A stretch of 64,000 bases of DNA from Clostridium sp. Marseille-P299 (GCF_900078195.1 NZ_FJVE01000007.1:186001-250000), one strand, 5' to 3'; positions 9,192-18,850 are shown, numbered from the stretch's first letter. The notes: generated by a model from the letters alone, not told the origin. Numbers and translations: made by a program.

Positions 9192-9566
9192 ATGGACATC
9201 GTTATTAGTAATTCAAGCGGCCGGCCAATTTATGATCAAATTGTTTCCCAGATAAAAAATCAAATCATGTCAGGGGAATTAACCGAGGGAGAAGCACTTC
9301 CATCCATGAGAGTACTTGCAAAAGAACTGCGTATTAGCGTAATTACAACAAAGCGTGCATATGAGGAATTGGAGCGAGAAGGTTTTATCGTTTCTATGAC
9401 TGGAAAAGGAAGCTTTGTTGCTAGTAAGAATACAGAAATTATTCGAGAAGAGCAGTTAAAGCAAATTGAGGAGTATATGACAAAAGCAGTTGAGATAGCA
9501 AGTACAGCAAATGTATCACTAGAAGAGTTGACTCAAATTTTAGAGTATTTATATAGAGGTGAATAA
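9192..9566 (+). CDS. GntR-family regulator, YtrA subfamily
   Basis: 124 residues from ATG 9192 behind AAGGAGG (9179-9185). The upstream in-frame ATG at 9174 would place the ribosome-binding site inside the gene. The N-terminal winged helix (PIYDQIVSQIKNQIMSGELTEGEALPSMRVLAKELRISVITTKRAYEELEREGFIVSMTGKGSFVA) is a textbook GntR domain. The protein ends after about 45 more residues, the short helical tail that defines YtrA regulators. It heads an operon with an ABC ATPase and permease, the usual YtrA arrangement, typically induced by cell-envelope stress. Confidence 0.92.
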   Translation: MDIVISNSSGRPIYDQIVSQIKNQIMSGELTEGEALPSMRVLAKELRISVITTKRAYEELEREGFIVSMTGKGSFVASKNTEIIREEQLKQIEEYMTKAVEIASTANVSLEELTQILEYLYRGE

Positions 9567-9667
9567 ATCTAGAGTAGAATAAACCAATAGCAGAACAAAC
9601 CAATAATAGAACTTCGTTACACTTATAAAATATTTTTAAAAGGCCTAAATGGCAGAATGGAGGAACT

Positions 9668-10516
9668 ATGGAATATGCATTAGAACTGAATGATGTCTCA
9701 AAGACATATAAAAATTTTAAGTTAGATCATATAAGTCTTAAACTCCCTAAAGGTAGTATCATGGGTTTTGTTGGTGAAAATGGTTCGGGGAAGAGTACGA
9801 CGATTAAGTTGATTACCGATATTATAAAAAAAGAAACTGGAAAGATTTATATTTTAGGAAAAGATAATAATAAGCTTAGCAGGGTAATTTATGAAAACAT
9901 CGGAGTTGTACTTGATGAGTGTTGCGTTCCTGAAAATTTAAACATAAAAGATATTAATAAAGTGCTATCCTCCATATACAAAACATGGGATTCAAAGAAA
10001 TTTTATGATTTTATTGTAAGATTTCAACTACCGAAGGATAAAGTAGTAAAGGACTTTTCTAAAGGTATGAAAATGAAGCTTTCCATTGCAGTAGCTCTTT
10101 CTCATGCAACAGAACTTCTTATTTTAGATGAAGCAACGAGTGGATTAGATCCTATAGTAAGAGACGAGATACTAGATGTTTTTTTAGAATTTATTCAAGA
10201 GGAATCCCACTCGATTTTGATGTCCTCCCATATCATCAGTGATTTAGAAAAAGTTTGTGATTATATTTGTTTCATTCATAAAGGAAACATTATTTTTACA
10301 GAAAGTAAGGATGATTTATTAGAACGTTATAAAGTATTAAAATGTTCTCTTTCAGAATTTAATTCTGTCAATCAAAGTGCAGTAATAGGTTATCGGAAAA
10401 ACAGTTTTGGAGTAGAAGCATTGGTGTTAAAGGATAAGTTAAAAGGCAATTATTTAGTTGATGAAGCTAGCATTGAAGACATTATGCTATTTTATATTAA
10501 GGGGGAGAAGCAATGA
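9668..10516 (+). CDS. ABC transporter ATP-binding protein (YtrB-like)
   Basis: 282 residues from ATG 9668 behind GGAGG. Walker A is GENGSGKSTT (about 36-45), signature FSKGMKMKLS, Walker B LLILDEATSGLD, H-loop MSSHII. It lies 101 bp after the GntR gene with no terminator between, and overlaps the next gene by 4 nt (ATGA). With the small permease it forms the exporter of a YtrABC-type operon. The C-terminal 60 residues are divergent. Confidence 0.9.
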   Translation: MEYALELNDVSKTYKNFKLDHISLKLPKGSIMGFVGENGSGKSTTIKLITDIIKKETGKIYILGKDNNKLSRVIYENIGVVLDECCVPENLNIKDINKVLSSIYKTWDSKKFYDFIVRFQLPKDKVVKDFSKGMKMKLSIAVALSHATELLILDEATSGLDPIVRDEILDVFLEFIQEESHSILMSSHIISDLEKVCDYICFIHKGNIIFTESKDDLLERYKVLKCSLSEFNSVNQSAVIGYRKNSFGVEALVLKDKLKGNYLVDEASIEDIMLFYIKGEKQ

Positions 10517-11130
10517 TAGGCTTATTAATGAAGGATATATTAAATTTAAAAAAGCAACTGCTTGTATATATATTATTAATAGCGTTTTATAGTGTATTCT
10601 CATATTCCTCAGGTAATATTCAATTGTTTTGGTTTTTCATGATAATTATGGGAATTATGATACCGGTAACAGCTTTCTCTTATGATGAAAGAGTAAAGTG
10701 GGATAAATATGCTTTGACCATGCCAATTACAAGAAGTGACTTAGTTAAATGTAAATATTTATTAAGCTATATAACTATAGTAGTCTCAATTCTTTTATAC
10801 TTTATTTATTTAACTGTTTTAGGTGAAACGATTGGCAAAGACGCACTAATAAATGTAGGTATCATTGCAGGAATTTGCATTCTTTACCAGTCAGTTTTTC
10901 TACCTTGTGTTTTTAAATTTGGATGTGAAAAAGGAAGGCTCTTATTTGTAGCCGGAGCAGCAATTCCATATTTAGTTATGATTATAGAAAGTAAAACAGA
11001 CCTTTTTAAAGAACCAAGTCCTGAATTTCTTCGATTACTTCCCTATGTGCTAGCTGCTGTAGTTGTAGTAGTTGCAGTATTCTCGATACTTATATCAATT
11101 CGGATTTATGATAAGAAGGAATTTAACTAA
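10513..11130 (+). CDS. ABC-2 family membrane protein (ABC2_membrane_5-like)
   Basis: 205 residues, with about six membrane segments in tight succession (about 14-32, 38-56, 80-100, 110-130, 140-158, 172-195). The N-terminus MIGLLMKDILNLKKQL and the loop FSYDERVKWDKYALTMPITR after the second helix are typical of the ABC2_membrane_5 family that accompanies GntR/YtrA operons. It overlaps the ATPase stop by ATGA. A terminator follows at 11186. Confidence 0.85.
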   Translation: MIGLLMKDILNLKKQLLVYILLIAFYSVFSYSSGNIQLFWFFMIIMGIMIPVTAFSYDERVKWDKYALTMPITRSDLVKCKYLLSYITIVVSILLYFIYLTVLGETIGKDALINVGIIAGICILYQSVFLPCVFKFGCEKGRLLFVAGAAIPYLVMIIESKTDLFKEPSPEFLRLLPYVLAAVVVVVAVFSILISIRIYDKKEFN

Positions 11131-11185
11131 ATTAGTATTGGTAAATTCCCATATAAAAATTACGTATTTATTCCAAATAAAAAAG

Positions 11186-11250
11186 CCCTGTGGGTTAGTG
11201 CACTTTTAATCGGTGTTTAACTCATAGGGTTTATTTATCGTTTTTTTTTA
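11186..11250 (+). terminator. Rho-independent terminator
   Basis: CCCTGTGGGTTA (11186-11197) pairs with TAACTCATAGGG (11218-11229) through two G-U pairs. A broken T-rich tail runs to 11250. It ends the GntR-ABC operon. Confidence 0.7.
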
Positions 11251-11463
11251 TTGGCATAAAGCTTCTAAAATCTAAGGTCACTGGTATTATTATAAATGCT
11301 AATAGAAGTACATATTTTAGTAAATAATGGGTAAAATTACAACTAATATTAAAGTTTAATCGTAATAATTATAGTAATTTAATAATTTTTTTATAATTAT
11401 TTATATTCTTATTCAAGATGCTACCTTTAGAGTTAGAATATACAGAGAATGCTAAAAAATAGG
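11251..11463. other. AT-rich spacer, nothing recognised
   Basis: This spacer between the terminator and the tgt promoter is very AT-rich. I find no plausible start codon with a ribosome-binding site and no long stem. Confidence 0.4.
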
Positions 11464-11492
11464 TTGAAAAAGAGAAACTTTGAATGTATACT
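11464..11492 (+). promoter_or_regulatory. Promoter of tgt-yajC
   Basis: TTGAAA (11464-11469), 17 bp, TATACT (11487-11492). It lies 58 nt before the tgt start at 11551. Confidence 0.6.
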
Positions 11493-11550
11493 TGTACTAC
11501 AGTAGGCATTTATGTCCTGGGCTTGGCAGAGAAAAATTAAGGAGAGATTT

Positions 11551-12684
11551 ATGTACAAGTTAATCTGTAAAGACGGTAATGCAAAACGTGGTGAGCTTAC
11601 AACCGTCCATGGAACAATACAAACACCGGTATTCATGAATGTTGGAACCGTTGGTGCAATTAAGGGCGCCGTTTCTACAATGGATTTGCATGAAATCGGA
11701 ACACAAGTTGAATTATCAAACACCTACCACTTACACGTTCGTCCTGGTGATGAAGTAGTAAAAAAAATGGGTGGTCTTCATAAATTTATGGTATGGGATA
11801 AACCAATCCTCACAGATTCAGGTGGGTTTCAAGTCTTTTCCCTTGCGAAATTAAGAAAAATTCAAGAAGAAGGCGTTTATTTTAATTCTCACATCGATGG
11901 ACGTAAGATATTTATGGGACCAGAAGAGAGTATGAGAATCCAATCCAATTTAGCTTCAACCATTGCTATGGCATTTGATGAATGTCCACCTCATCCTGCA
12001 ACAAGAGAATATATGGTGAACTCAGTGGAACGTACTACCAGATGGTTGATACGATGCAAAAATGAAATGCAAAGATTAAATTCTCTTGAGGATACAATTA
12101 ATAAGCATCAGATGTTATTTGGAATCAATCAAGGTGGAACCTTTGCAGATATTCGTATTGAACATGCAAAACGCATTAGAGAATTAGATTTAGATGGATA
12201 TGCCCTTGGTGGTTTAGCAGTTGGTGAAACTCATGAAGAGATGTATCGTATCTTAGAAGAGACAGTACCACATTTACCAGAGGATAAGCCAGTATACTTA
12301 ATGGGAGTAGGTACTCCAGCAAATATTTTAGAAGGTGTAGAACGAGGAGTCGATTTCTTTGACTGTGTATATCCAGCAAGAAATGGACGACATGGTCATG
12401 CATATACCAATCGAGGTAAATTAAATTTATTAAATGCAAAATATGAATTAGATAGTAAGCCAATCGAAGAAGGCTGTGGGTGCCCAGCATGTAAACATTA
12501 TAGTAGAGCTTATATTCGTCATTTGTTAAAAGCAAAAGAGATGTTAGGTCTTCGATTAATGGTAACTCATAATCTATATTTCTATAATAAGATGATGGAA
12601 GAGATTAGAGATGCAATTGAGGCTGGTAACTTTGCAGAATATAAAAAGAAGAAGTTAGAAGGATTTGCTTCAGGTGAAGATTAA
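11551..12684 (+). CDS. tgt: tRNA-guanine transglycosylase
   Basis: 377 residues from ATG 11551, behind AAGGAGA. An ATG at 11512 has no ribosome-binding site and adds a non-family N-terminus. The enzyme swaps guanine 34 of GUN-anticodon tRNAs for preQ1 on the way to queuosine. Visible signatures are TDSGGFQVFS with the active-site Asp, FGINQGG, LGGLAVGE, and GVDFFDCVYPARNGRHG with the nucleophilic Asp. A zinc site CGCPAC followed by a His closes the C-terminus. Length is normal for bacterial Tgt. It is followed by yajC, the common tgt-yajC order, although queA is not here. Confidence 0.97.
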   Translation: MYKLICKDGNAKRGELTTVHGTIQTPVFMNVGTVGAIKGAVSTMDLHEIGTQVELSNTYHLHVRPGDEVVKKMGGLHKFMVWDKPILTDSGGFQVFSLAKLRKIQEEGVYFNSHIDGRKIFMGPEESMRIQSNLASTIAMAFDECPPHPATREYMVNSVERTTRWLIRCKNEMQRLNSLEDTINKHQMLFGINQGGTFADIRIEHAKRIRELDLDGYALGGLAVGETHEEMYRILEETVPHLPEDKPVYLMGVGTPANILEGVERGVDFFDCVYPARNGRHGHAYTNRGKLNLLNAKYELDSKPIEEGCGCPACKHYSRAYIRHLLKAKEMLGLRLMVTHNLYFYNKMMEEIRDAIEAGNFAEYKKKKLEGFASGED

Positions 12685-12736
12685 TTATCTGTTGCATTGA
12701 ATTATAAATTAAGATCGAATTTACAGGAGGAATAAT

Positions 12737-13066
12737 ATGAATCAATTAATGTTTTTAACAGCAGGCGCTACTGGCACTGGAGCATCATGGATTATGATGA
12801 TTGGTTATATTGCTGTTATTGGTGCACTATTTTATTTTATGGCAATACGTCCACAAAAGAAGCAACAAAAAGCGTTAGATGCTTTAGTATCATCACTTGA
12901 AGTTGGTGATAGCATATTAACTACAAGTGGTTTTTATGGTGTTGTTATTGATGTTATGGATGAAGTAATCATTGTAGAATTTGGTAATAACAAGAATTGT
13001 AGAATTCCAATGAAAAAAACTGCAGTTGTTGAAGTTGAAAAACCAGGACAAGCTACAGAAAATTAA
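12737..13066 (+). CDS. yajC: Preprotein translocase accessory subunit YajC
   Basis: 109 residues from ATG 12737 behind CAGGAGGAATA. One membrane helix (about 17-38) is followed by the family motif FYFMAIRPQKKQQK and a small cytoplasmic beta domain (LEVGDSILTTSGFYGVVIDV). YajC associates with SecDF and SecYEG. It is probably co-transcribed with tgt (52-bp gap, no stem). secD and secF, often next in line, are not in this stretch. Confidence 0.95.
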   Translation: MNQLMFLTAGATGTGASWIMMIGYIAVIGALFYFMAIRPQKKQQKALDALVSSLEVGDSILTTSGFYGVVIDVMDEVIIVEFGNNKNCRIPMKKTAVVEVEKPGQATEN

Positions 13067-13072
13067 TAAAAG

Positions 13073-13116
13073 AAAATGGGCTTTCGTATGAATTATCATA
13101 CGAAGGCCCATTTTTT
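13073..13116 (+). terminator. Strong terminator, possibly bidirectional
   Basis: AAAATGGGCTTTCGTATG (13073-13090), 6-nt loop, CATACGAAGGCCCATTTT (13097-13114), an 18-bp stem with one wobble. T residues follow on the plus strand and an A run precedes, so it can serve both tgt-yajC and the converging PHP gene. Confidence 0.9.
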
Positions 13117-13173
13117 ACATTCTAAGAAATTGTGACTTATAAGTTTAAGAGACTATGCTCTATCATTAAGATA

Positions 13174-14046
13174 TTATTCATGTAAGTGCTCTTTTTTATA
13201 TTGATCCAAAGCATCTAACATAGAATATGGAATTTTTAAGTTCCCTTTACCGATTCCGATTGCAAGGTTTGGCTTGTTAGCTCCATGATAATCAGAGCCA
13301 CCAGTCATTAATAAATCATAACGTTGTGCAAGCTCTCTAATCGTTGATTCGTCCGAACCGCTATTTGCGGAATAGATTGTCTCAATGCCAACTAAGCCAA
13401 GTTCTTTTAGATATCTTACAAGTTCTTCTAGTTCATTACTTGAAAAATTATATAAAAGTGGATGGGCTAATACAGGGATACCACCAGCTTGTTTGATAAG
13501 TGAAATCGCATCTTTCGGAGTAAGATACTCTCTAGGTACATAATAAGGACAATTTTCACCAAGATATTTCTCAAAAGCTTCATTTCTTGTTTTTACATAT
13601 CCGTGTTCAAATAAAAATCTTGCGAAATGTGCTCTAGTAATTACCGTATTTGGCTCTTTAAAAGTAAGATCCTCTAAAGTAATATCAATACCTGCGGCCC
13701 TTAGTTTACTTGCCATTTTTTCATTTCGCTCATCTCTGTTTTTTAAAGCTTTTTCTAGTGAAGATATTAATCCCTGATGTTTCGTATCTATTAATAACCC
13801 AAGAATGTGTATATCTTTTCCCTTGTAGTCAGCTGAAATTTCAACACCTTCTACGATGCGTATTTGTTTCCCTTCTTTTTCTAAATCTTTCGCTGCTTTT
13901 ATAGCTTCCTCTAAACCAGCTACGGTATCATGGTCTGTCAATGCAATCGCTGATAGGTTACTTTTTGCAGCTAGCAAAACTACTTCTGTCGGTGTTAAGG
14001 TTCCATCCGATATATTCGAATGAACATGTAAATCGATATATTTCAT
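13174..14046 (-). CDS. PHP-domain phosphoesterase (TrpH/RNase AM-like)
   Basis: 290 residues. The polymerase-and-histidinol-phosphatase metal site is complete: HVHSNISDG (7-15), LTDHDT (about 36-41), EGVEIS (about 65-70), HILGL, ITRAHFARFL, LAHP (about 194), and GSDYHG (about 255). The insertion and length match the YciV/TrpH group, whose studied members remove 5' nucleotides from short RNAs or hydrolyse 3',5'-nucleoside bisphosphates. The precise substrate here is not known. It is on the opposite strand to its neighbours, with AGAAAGG as ribosome-binding site. Confidence 0.88.
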   Translation of the reverse strand: MKYIDLHVHSNISDGTLTPTEVVLLAAKSNLSAIALTDHDTVAGLEEAIKAAKDLEKEGKQIRIVEGVEISADYKGKDIHILGLLIDTKHQGLISSLEKALKNRDERNEKMASKLRAAGIDITLEDLTFKEPNTVITRAHFARFLFEHGYVKTRNEAFEKYLGENCPYYVPREYLTPKDAISLIKQAGGIPVLAHPLLYNFSSNELEELVRYLKELGLVGIETIYSANSGSDESTIRELAQRYDLLMTGGSDYHGANKPNLAIGIGKGNLKIPYSMLDALDQYKKEHLHE

Positions 14047-14227
14047 ATTTCATACCTTTCTAGAAATTGTTTACTGTACTAATAGTATCAGTATATCATT
14101 CAGCAAAATGAAAAACAAGGATAGCGAGATTTGAAAAAGTTTTGAAATGAGCTTATAAGGTTGTCATATTTTATTAAATTTAACATATATTAGAGTAGAA
14201 TTTAAGAAATCATGGAAGGAATTTGGT

Positions 14228-14602
14228 ATGGAAAGATCATCGGCGCAGACAACTCGAATGATTTGTATGTTTAAAGCAGTTGCGTTTTCTTATTTGGTTA
14301 CTCTATTTTTGCTATTGGTTATCGCCTTTTTGATGTTGCAAACCGGTATGTCAGGTGGGGTTGTGACAGGTGCAGTCGTTGCTACATATATTATTTCTGT
14401 TTTTTTAGGTAGTTTTTATCTAGGTAAGCATGTAGATGAAAAACGTTTTTTGTGGGGTTTACTAGCGGCTATCATTTATTTCTCTATTTATGTAATTATA
14501 TCTTTGATGATAAACAGTAATGAAGCAGTACGAATTGGTGATTATATTAAAACCTTGCTACTGATTGCATTTAGCGGAATGTTGGGTGGAATGCTGAGCT
14601 AA
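14228..14602 (+). CDS. TIGR04086-like membrane protein
   Basis: 124 residues with four hydrophobic helices (about 14-38, 43-64, 74-95, 102-122), almost no loops, and a Gly-rich end (FSGMLGGMLS). Size, helix count and location near yajC fit the uncharacterised TIGR04086 (YrzE-like) family of Clostridia. In other clostridia this gene is often next to the SCIFF peptide gene scfA; I looked for a Cys-rich 45-residue ORF nearby and found none. Start ATG 14228 follows ATGGAAGGAATTTGGT. Confidence 0.7.
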   Translation: MERSSAQTTRMICMFKAVAFSYLVTLFLLLVIAFLMLQTGMSGGVVTGAVVATYIISVFLGSFYLGKHVDEKRFLWGLLAAIIYFSIYVIISLMINSNEAVRIGDYIKTLLLIAFSGMLGGMLS

Positions 14603-14627
14603 ATTATAATTTTAATCTTGAATTATC

Positions 14628-14664
14628 ATAAGAATGTTGTTTTAATACAACATTCTTATTTTTA
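14628..14664 (+). terminator. Rho-independent terminator
   Basis: ATAAGAATGTTGT (14628-14640), 6-nt loop, ACAACATTCTTAT (14647-14659), then TTTTT. A perfect 13-bp stem. Confidence 0.9.
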
Positions 14665-14754
14665 TGAATGAAATGTAAAGAATTATAAAGATATTTGCCT
14701 TATCTTTGACCCATTTTTTCTATAGCATAAGGGGAGTAATGTAGAGGGTTAATT

Positions 14755-14784
14755 ATGACAATAGAAAGAGTGGTAATGGCATGA
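14755..14784 (+). other. Possible 9-codon leader ORF coupled to the next gene
   Basis: ATG 14755 behind GAGGGT opens MTIERVVMA and stops at TGA 14782-14784, overlapping the ATG of the large gene at 14781 as ATGA. The main gene itself has no good ribosome-binding site, so reinitiation from this frame would explain how it is translated. It could be chance. Confidence 0.3.
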
Positions 14785-17700
14785 AAAATACTTATAAGAA
14801 GTGGCTGCAAAAGGGAATTGCAGTTGCAACGGTATTCTCTATTGTGATTGGGAGTACTGCAATGGGCGGACAAAAAGCTTTTGCAAGTGAAACAACAGTG
14901 ACTGCAAAGGCGGTGTCAAACAGTAATAGCGACAGTGCGGAATTACGCTTTGTTTTTACAACAGATCTTCATGGTATGGTTAGTAGTAAGGATTATGAAG
15001 CTGGTACAGACTTTAAGAATGCTGGTCTTTCAAGAGCCTATGATTTGATAAAAAAAGCAAGAAATGAGATGCCTTCTAGCAATGTGTATACATTTGATAT
15101 TGGAGATGTCTTATTTGATGCTACGACAGAGTACATAATGGAACAAGACTCAGAAGTTGTTCAACCAATATACCAAGCCATGAGCTTAATTGGCTATGAT
15201 GCAATCACATTAGGAAATCATGATTTTGATTATGGTAAGGATTATTTATTATCTCAACTCTATGGTTCAGGATTATTTGATAAGGTGGTTGTTTCTAACC
15301 TTTTTAATACAAAAGATAATAGTTATCCATTTGAACGTAATATGTTAATAACAAGAGAAGTAGAAACAAGTGCTGGTAAGACAATGGAAGTAACCATTGG
15401 TATCATCGGTGAAACGATTCCAACACTTTCTTCTAAAACTCAGAATTATACAGGTACATGGAAGACAGAAGACATTGTTCAGAATACAAAAAAAGAAGCT
15501 GAGAATTTAAAAAGCTTAGGTGCAGATATTATTGTTGTATTAGCGCATTCAGGATTTGGAGATGAAGAACCAGAAGAGAATGCATCCAATGCAGTATATG
15601 CATTATCAAAGCTGGAAGATGTGGATGTTATTTTATGTGGACATGAACATAATGAATTTCCAAGCTCTGATAAGTCATCCCATTACTATTCATTACCAGG
15701 AGTTGATAAAGAGACTGGAAAAGTAAATGGAAAAACTGTGGTAATGTCAAGAAATCTAGGTAGATCCATTGGCGTTGTTGATTTAACAGTAGAACAAGAC
15801 AAAGATAATAATATTGAAATTACTAGTAGTAAAGGTGAAGTTCGTAAAGTTACTTCAACGAATACATCTGAAAGTCCAGAGATTTTAGCTTGTTTTGCCA
15901 ATTGGAAAGAAGAGTTTGAAGCATATCGAAATAAACAACTCGCTGTTTTATCAGATGGAGAAGTATTAGAAAATTATTTTGGATTATTAGAAGATAATAA
16001 GACACTTCAGATGCAGAATGAAGCAAGAATTTCTTATGCTCTTCGTTACATTATGAAAAATAAGAATGAATATGCAAAATACCCAATTCTTTCTGCATCT
16101 TCTTATACAAGCTACGGTGCGAATGCAACGGATGATTATGTAAATATTTCGGGCACTTTAAACCAAGGAGATTTAGTATCGATACAAAACTATAGACAAT
16201 ATACTTCGATATATAAAATCACTGGTGCTCAATTAAAAGAATGGTTAGAATGGACTGCAAGTGCATATCAAACAATTGGTAATAATAAAAACTGGTCCGA
16301 TGATATGGTAAATTATTTAAAAGATAAGACTAGTCTAAACATGCTATTAGATGAAGCATGGGTAAATAACTGGGGAAACTTTTATATGTTTGAGGGAATT
16401 CAATATAAAATAGACCCTAGTATAGAGCCAAGATACGATGTGGCAGGTAAGAAAATTAATAACACCAGACGAGTTACTAGTTTATCATACAATGGAAAGC
16501 AAATTTCAGATTCAGATATCTTTGTAATTGCTTGTAATACGTTATCTAGCGCATATGAGCCTTTATCCTGGGCAAATAACCAGTTAATTTACGGCAAATA
16601 TCGTACACAAAATATTATGGCTGAATATTTAGAACTCCTTGGAAAAGCTGGTAAATTAAAACTTAGCGTAGATAATAACTGGAGTTTAGTGCTTCCATAC
16701 AACTATAAATTCTTAATGAAAGCACCAACAGAGAGTAAATCAATCGCAGAGAAGAGTAATTGGTATGTTGATACATTAGAGACTTATGCGGATTATAATT
16801 ATTATAGTGCAAAATATGTTGCGAAAGAAGAACAGACAGAAGCAAACATTGTAATAGCACCGTTTACAACAGATCCATCAAAATCTAGCTTCGATGTATA
16901 TGTAGAAGCCTCTGCGCCAGCTGGTGTAAAAAAAGTTTGTTATTATCCTGGTGTACTTGATGTGAATGATAGTAGCTGGAATTACATGAGAGAGGTAACA
17001 AATAAGAAATTTACAGCTTATGTTAATGCAACGTATTCTATCTTAGTTGAAGATATGAACGGCAATCGTACACTAAGAACTTTTGTAATTGATAATATCG
17101 GTGTCGATGGCATGGCAAAACCTAAGGTAAAGAGTGTTAATAACAGAAGTAGAGCAGTAACAGGAACAGCAGAAGCAAGTACAGAAATTGTTGTAGAAAC
17201 ACCGAATAAGACTTATACAACGACTGTAAGATCCGATGGAACATTTAGTTGTAGTATAGGAGCACAAAACTTTGGTGATACAATTTATGTTTATGCAAAA
17301 GATGATTCAACAGAGCGTAAGAGTGAAAAAGTTAAATTATCTGTAAGACGTGCTTCTTCTAATCAACCAACTGTGGATGAGTATTATAATAATTCAAAAG
17401 CGCTCACTGGAAATACCAATGATGAGGATGTTTCAATGGTAGCTTTTGTTGATGAACTTAGAAGAGTTTATGTTGCCACAGAAAAAGATAAAGAAATGTT
17501 ATTACAATCAACAGAATATACAGTACCAGACTATACAATTTATGTTGTTGGTGGAACTGTAAATGAAAGTGGTCAATTTGAATTAAACTTACCTGAATTT
17601 GAGATTAATACAACAATTACTGTTCATGGTATGGATATAGCAGGACGTTTAAGCCGTGCTGTAACAGTTAAAGTATTAGATGGAGGACCATACCGTCCTG

Positions 17701-18773
17701 AATTAAATTCCGTCTATGACGTAGAAAAAGGAATTACAGGTTCTGTAACATCATCAAAGGCTAATACTGTATTTACCGTATATGCGATTGTTAATGGAAA
17801 TACGTATCAAGGAAAGAGTGATAATTCAGGAGTATTTGAAATTGACTTTGATGAACAGTTGCACGTAGGAGATACGATTCAAGTATACGCTACTGATGTA
17901 GTGAAAAACACTACTAGAACAAGCGCAATTGCTGAAAAAAAGGTAGAGAGTATTGCAAGCATTCCATCTGCTGGATCAATACAGATTGAGAAATTAAATG
18001 CAAATACAAGTACTATAATAGTGAATTATAAACCAAATGAGGAAATATGTATTTCTGTTCCGACGGATAATGGAAATGAACTTGTATACGCAATGACTAA
18101 TGGAAATGGAACTTATACTCATAATTTAGGAAGTACCTTAAAACCTGGTTCCAATGTATACGCTTATACTAGATTTACCAATGGCGATATCATTGACGTG
18201 ACAGGACAAATGGTAGCTTACGATCAGCCAGCAAAGCCAAAATTAATTGGAACAATTAATAACACAAATAAAAAAGTTCAAATTGTAAGTGATGAGTACA
18301 GTAAGGTTGTCCTTACCATTGGTGAGACAACATATACTTCAGATAAGGGAGTATACAGTAAAGAAGCAAATGGTTATGTTCATACATTTACAATTGAAAA
18401 AGTGAAAGCAGGAACAACTTATAGTTTCTATGCTCAGAATCCTTCTAGTAAGAGCGCAACTGTGAAATGGAAGGTAGCTAAGGTAGCACCAGACATTCTA
18501 AGTACAAGTGCGATTACAGCAGGGGTGAAAGAAATCACAGGAAAAATTGAAATTTTCTCAAGTGATAAAAATAATGAAGGAACTGTAAAGAGTACAAATT
18601 CTAAAGTATTTGTTAAGGTTAATGCAAAGAAATATCAAGCAAAGATTAATGAAGATGGAACATTTACAGCAAGTATTCCTGAATTAAAAGCAGGAGATAA
18701 AGTAAGCATCTGGGCATCAAATCAAGGTGGTATAGGTACTGGTATTATAAGTACGATATCAAAGGATAAATAA
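14781..18773 (+). CDS. Secreted 5'-nucleotidase-like metallophosphatase with Ig-like repeats
   Basis: 1330 residues. A signal peptide (KKWLQKGIAVATVFSIVIGSTAMGG... AFA, about 1-35) is followed by a calcineurin-like phosphatase domain (about 50-340) with TTDLHG, FDIGDVLFD, LGNHDFDYG (about 145), VVLAHSG and ILCGHEHNEFP (about 286). Next is a 5'-nucleotidase C-terminal domain (about 370-640). The second half consists of several bacterial Ig-like modules of about 80-100 residues with the recurring pattern ITG.. T.V.. G.F... L..GD.I.VYA (for example near 780, 870, 960, 1240). No LPXTG or S-layer motif is seen, so surface attachment is unclear. Likely job: extracellular release of phosphate or nucleosides. 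It has its own terminator. The start lacks a normal ribosome-binding site. Confidence 0.85.
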   Translation: MKNTYKKWLQKGIAVATVFSIVIGSTAMGGQKAFASETTVTAKAVSNSNSDSAELRFVFTTDLHGMVSSKDYEAGTDFKNAGLSRAYDLIKKARNEMPSSNVYTFDIGDVLFDATTEYIMEQDSEVVQPIYQAMSLIGYDAITLGNHDFDYGKDYLLSQLYGSGLFDKVVVSNLFNTKDNSYPFERNMLITREVETSAGKTMEVTIGIIGETIPTLSSKTQNYTGTWKTEDIVQNTKKEAENLKSLGADIIVVLAHSGFGDEEPEENASNAVYALSKLEDVDVILCGHEHNEFPSSDKSSHYYSLPGVDKETGKVNGKTVVMSRNLGRSIGVVDLTVEQDKDNNIEITSSKGEVRKVTSTNTSESPEILACFANWKEEFEAYRNKQLAVLSDGEVLENYFGLLEDNKTLQMQNEARISYALRYIMKNKNEYAKYPILSASSYTSYGANATDDYVNISGTLNQGDLVSIQNYRQYTSIYKITGAQLKEWLEWTASAYQTIGNNKNWSDDMVNYLKDKTSLNMLLDEAWVNNWGNFYMFEGIQYKIDPSIEPRYDVAGKKINNTRRVTSLSYNGKQISDSDIFVIACNTLSSAYEPLSWANNQLIYGKYRTQNIMAEYLELLGKAGKLKLSVDNNWSLVLPYNYKFLMKAPTESKSIAEKSNWYVDTLETYADYNYYSAKYVAKEEQTEANIVIAPFTTDPSKSSFDVYVEASAPAGVKKVCYYPGVLDVNDSSWNYMREVTNKKFTAYVNATYSILVEDMNGNRTLRTFVIDNIGVDGMAKPKVKSVNNRSRAVTGTAEASTEIVVETPNKTYTTTVRSDGTFSCSIGAQNFGDTIYVYAKDDSTERKSEKVKLSVRRASSNQPTVDEYYNNSKALTGNTNDEDVSMVAFVDELRRVYVATEKDKEMLLQSTEYTVPDYTIYVVGGTVNESGQFELNLPEFEINTTITVHGMDIAGRLSRAVTVKVLDGGPYRPELNSVYDVEKGITGSVTSSKANTVFTVYAIVNGNTYQGKSDNSGVFEIDFDEQLHVGDTIQVYATDVVKNTTRTSAIAEKKVESIASIPSAGSIQIEKLNANTSTIIVNYKPNEEICISVPTDNGNELVYAMTNGNGTYTHNLGSTLKPGSNVYAYTRFTNGDIIDVTGQMVAYDQPAKPKLIGTINNTNKKVQIVSDEYSKVVLTIGETTYTSDKGVYSKEANGYVHTFTIEKVKAGTTYSFYAQNPSSKSATVKWKVAKVAPDILSTSAITAGVKEITGKIEIFSSDKNNEGTVKSTNSKVFVKVNAKKYQAKINEDGTFTASIPELKAGDKVSIWASNQGGIGTGIISTISKDK

Positions 18774-18808
18774 AACAAAGCATTAATGCTCTTAATCTCT
18801 AGTAATAA

Positions 18809-18850
18809 AAAAGTATCTGTTGCACGAAGTCGTGCAACAGATACTTTTTG
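18809..18850. terminator. Bidirectional terminator
   Basis: Perfect 18-bp stem, AAAAGTATCTGTTGCACG (18809-18826), loop AAGT, and its complement (18831-18848). A-rich on the left and T-rich on the right, between converging genes. Confidence 0.95.

Noticed and set aside
13117..14780. Search for the SCIFF peptide gene near the TIGR04086-like gene
   Set aside because: No six-Cys 45-residue frame on either strand.
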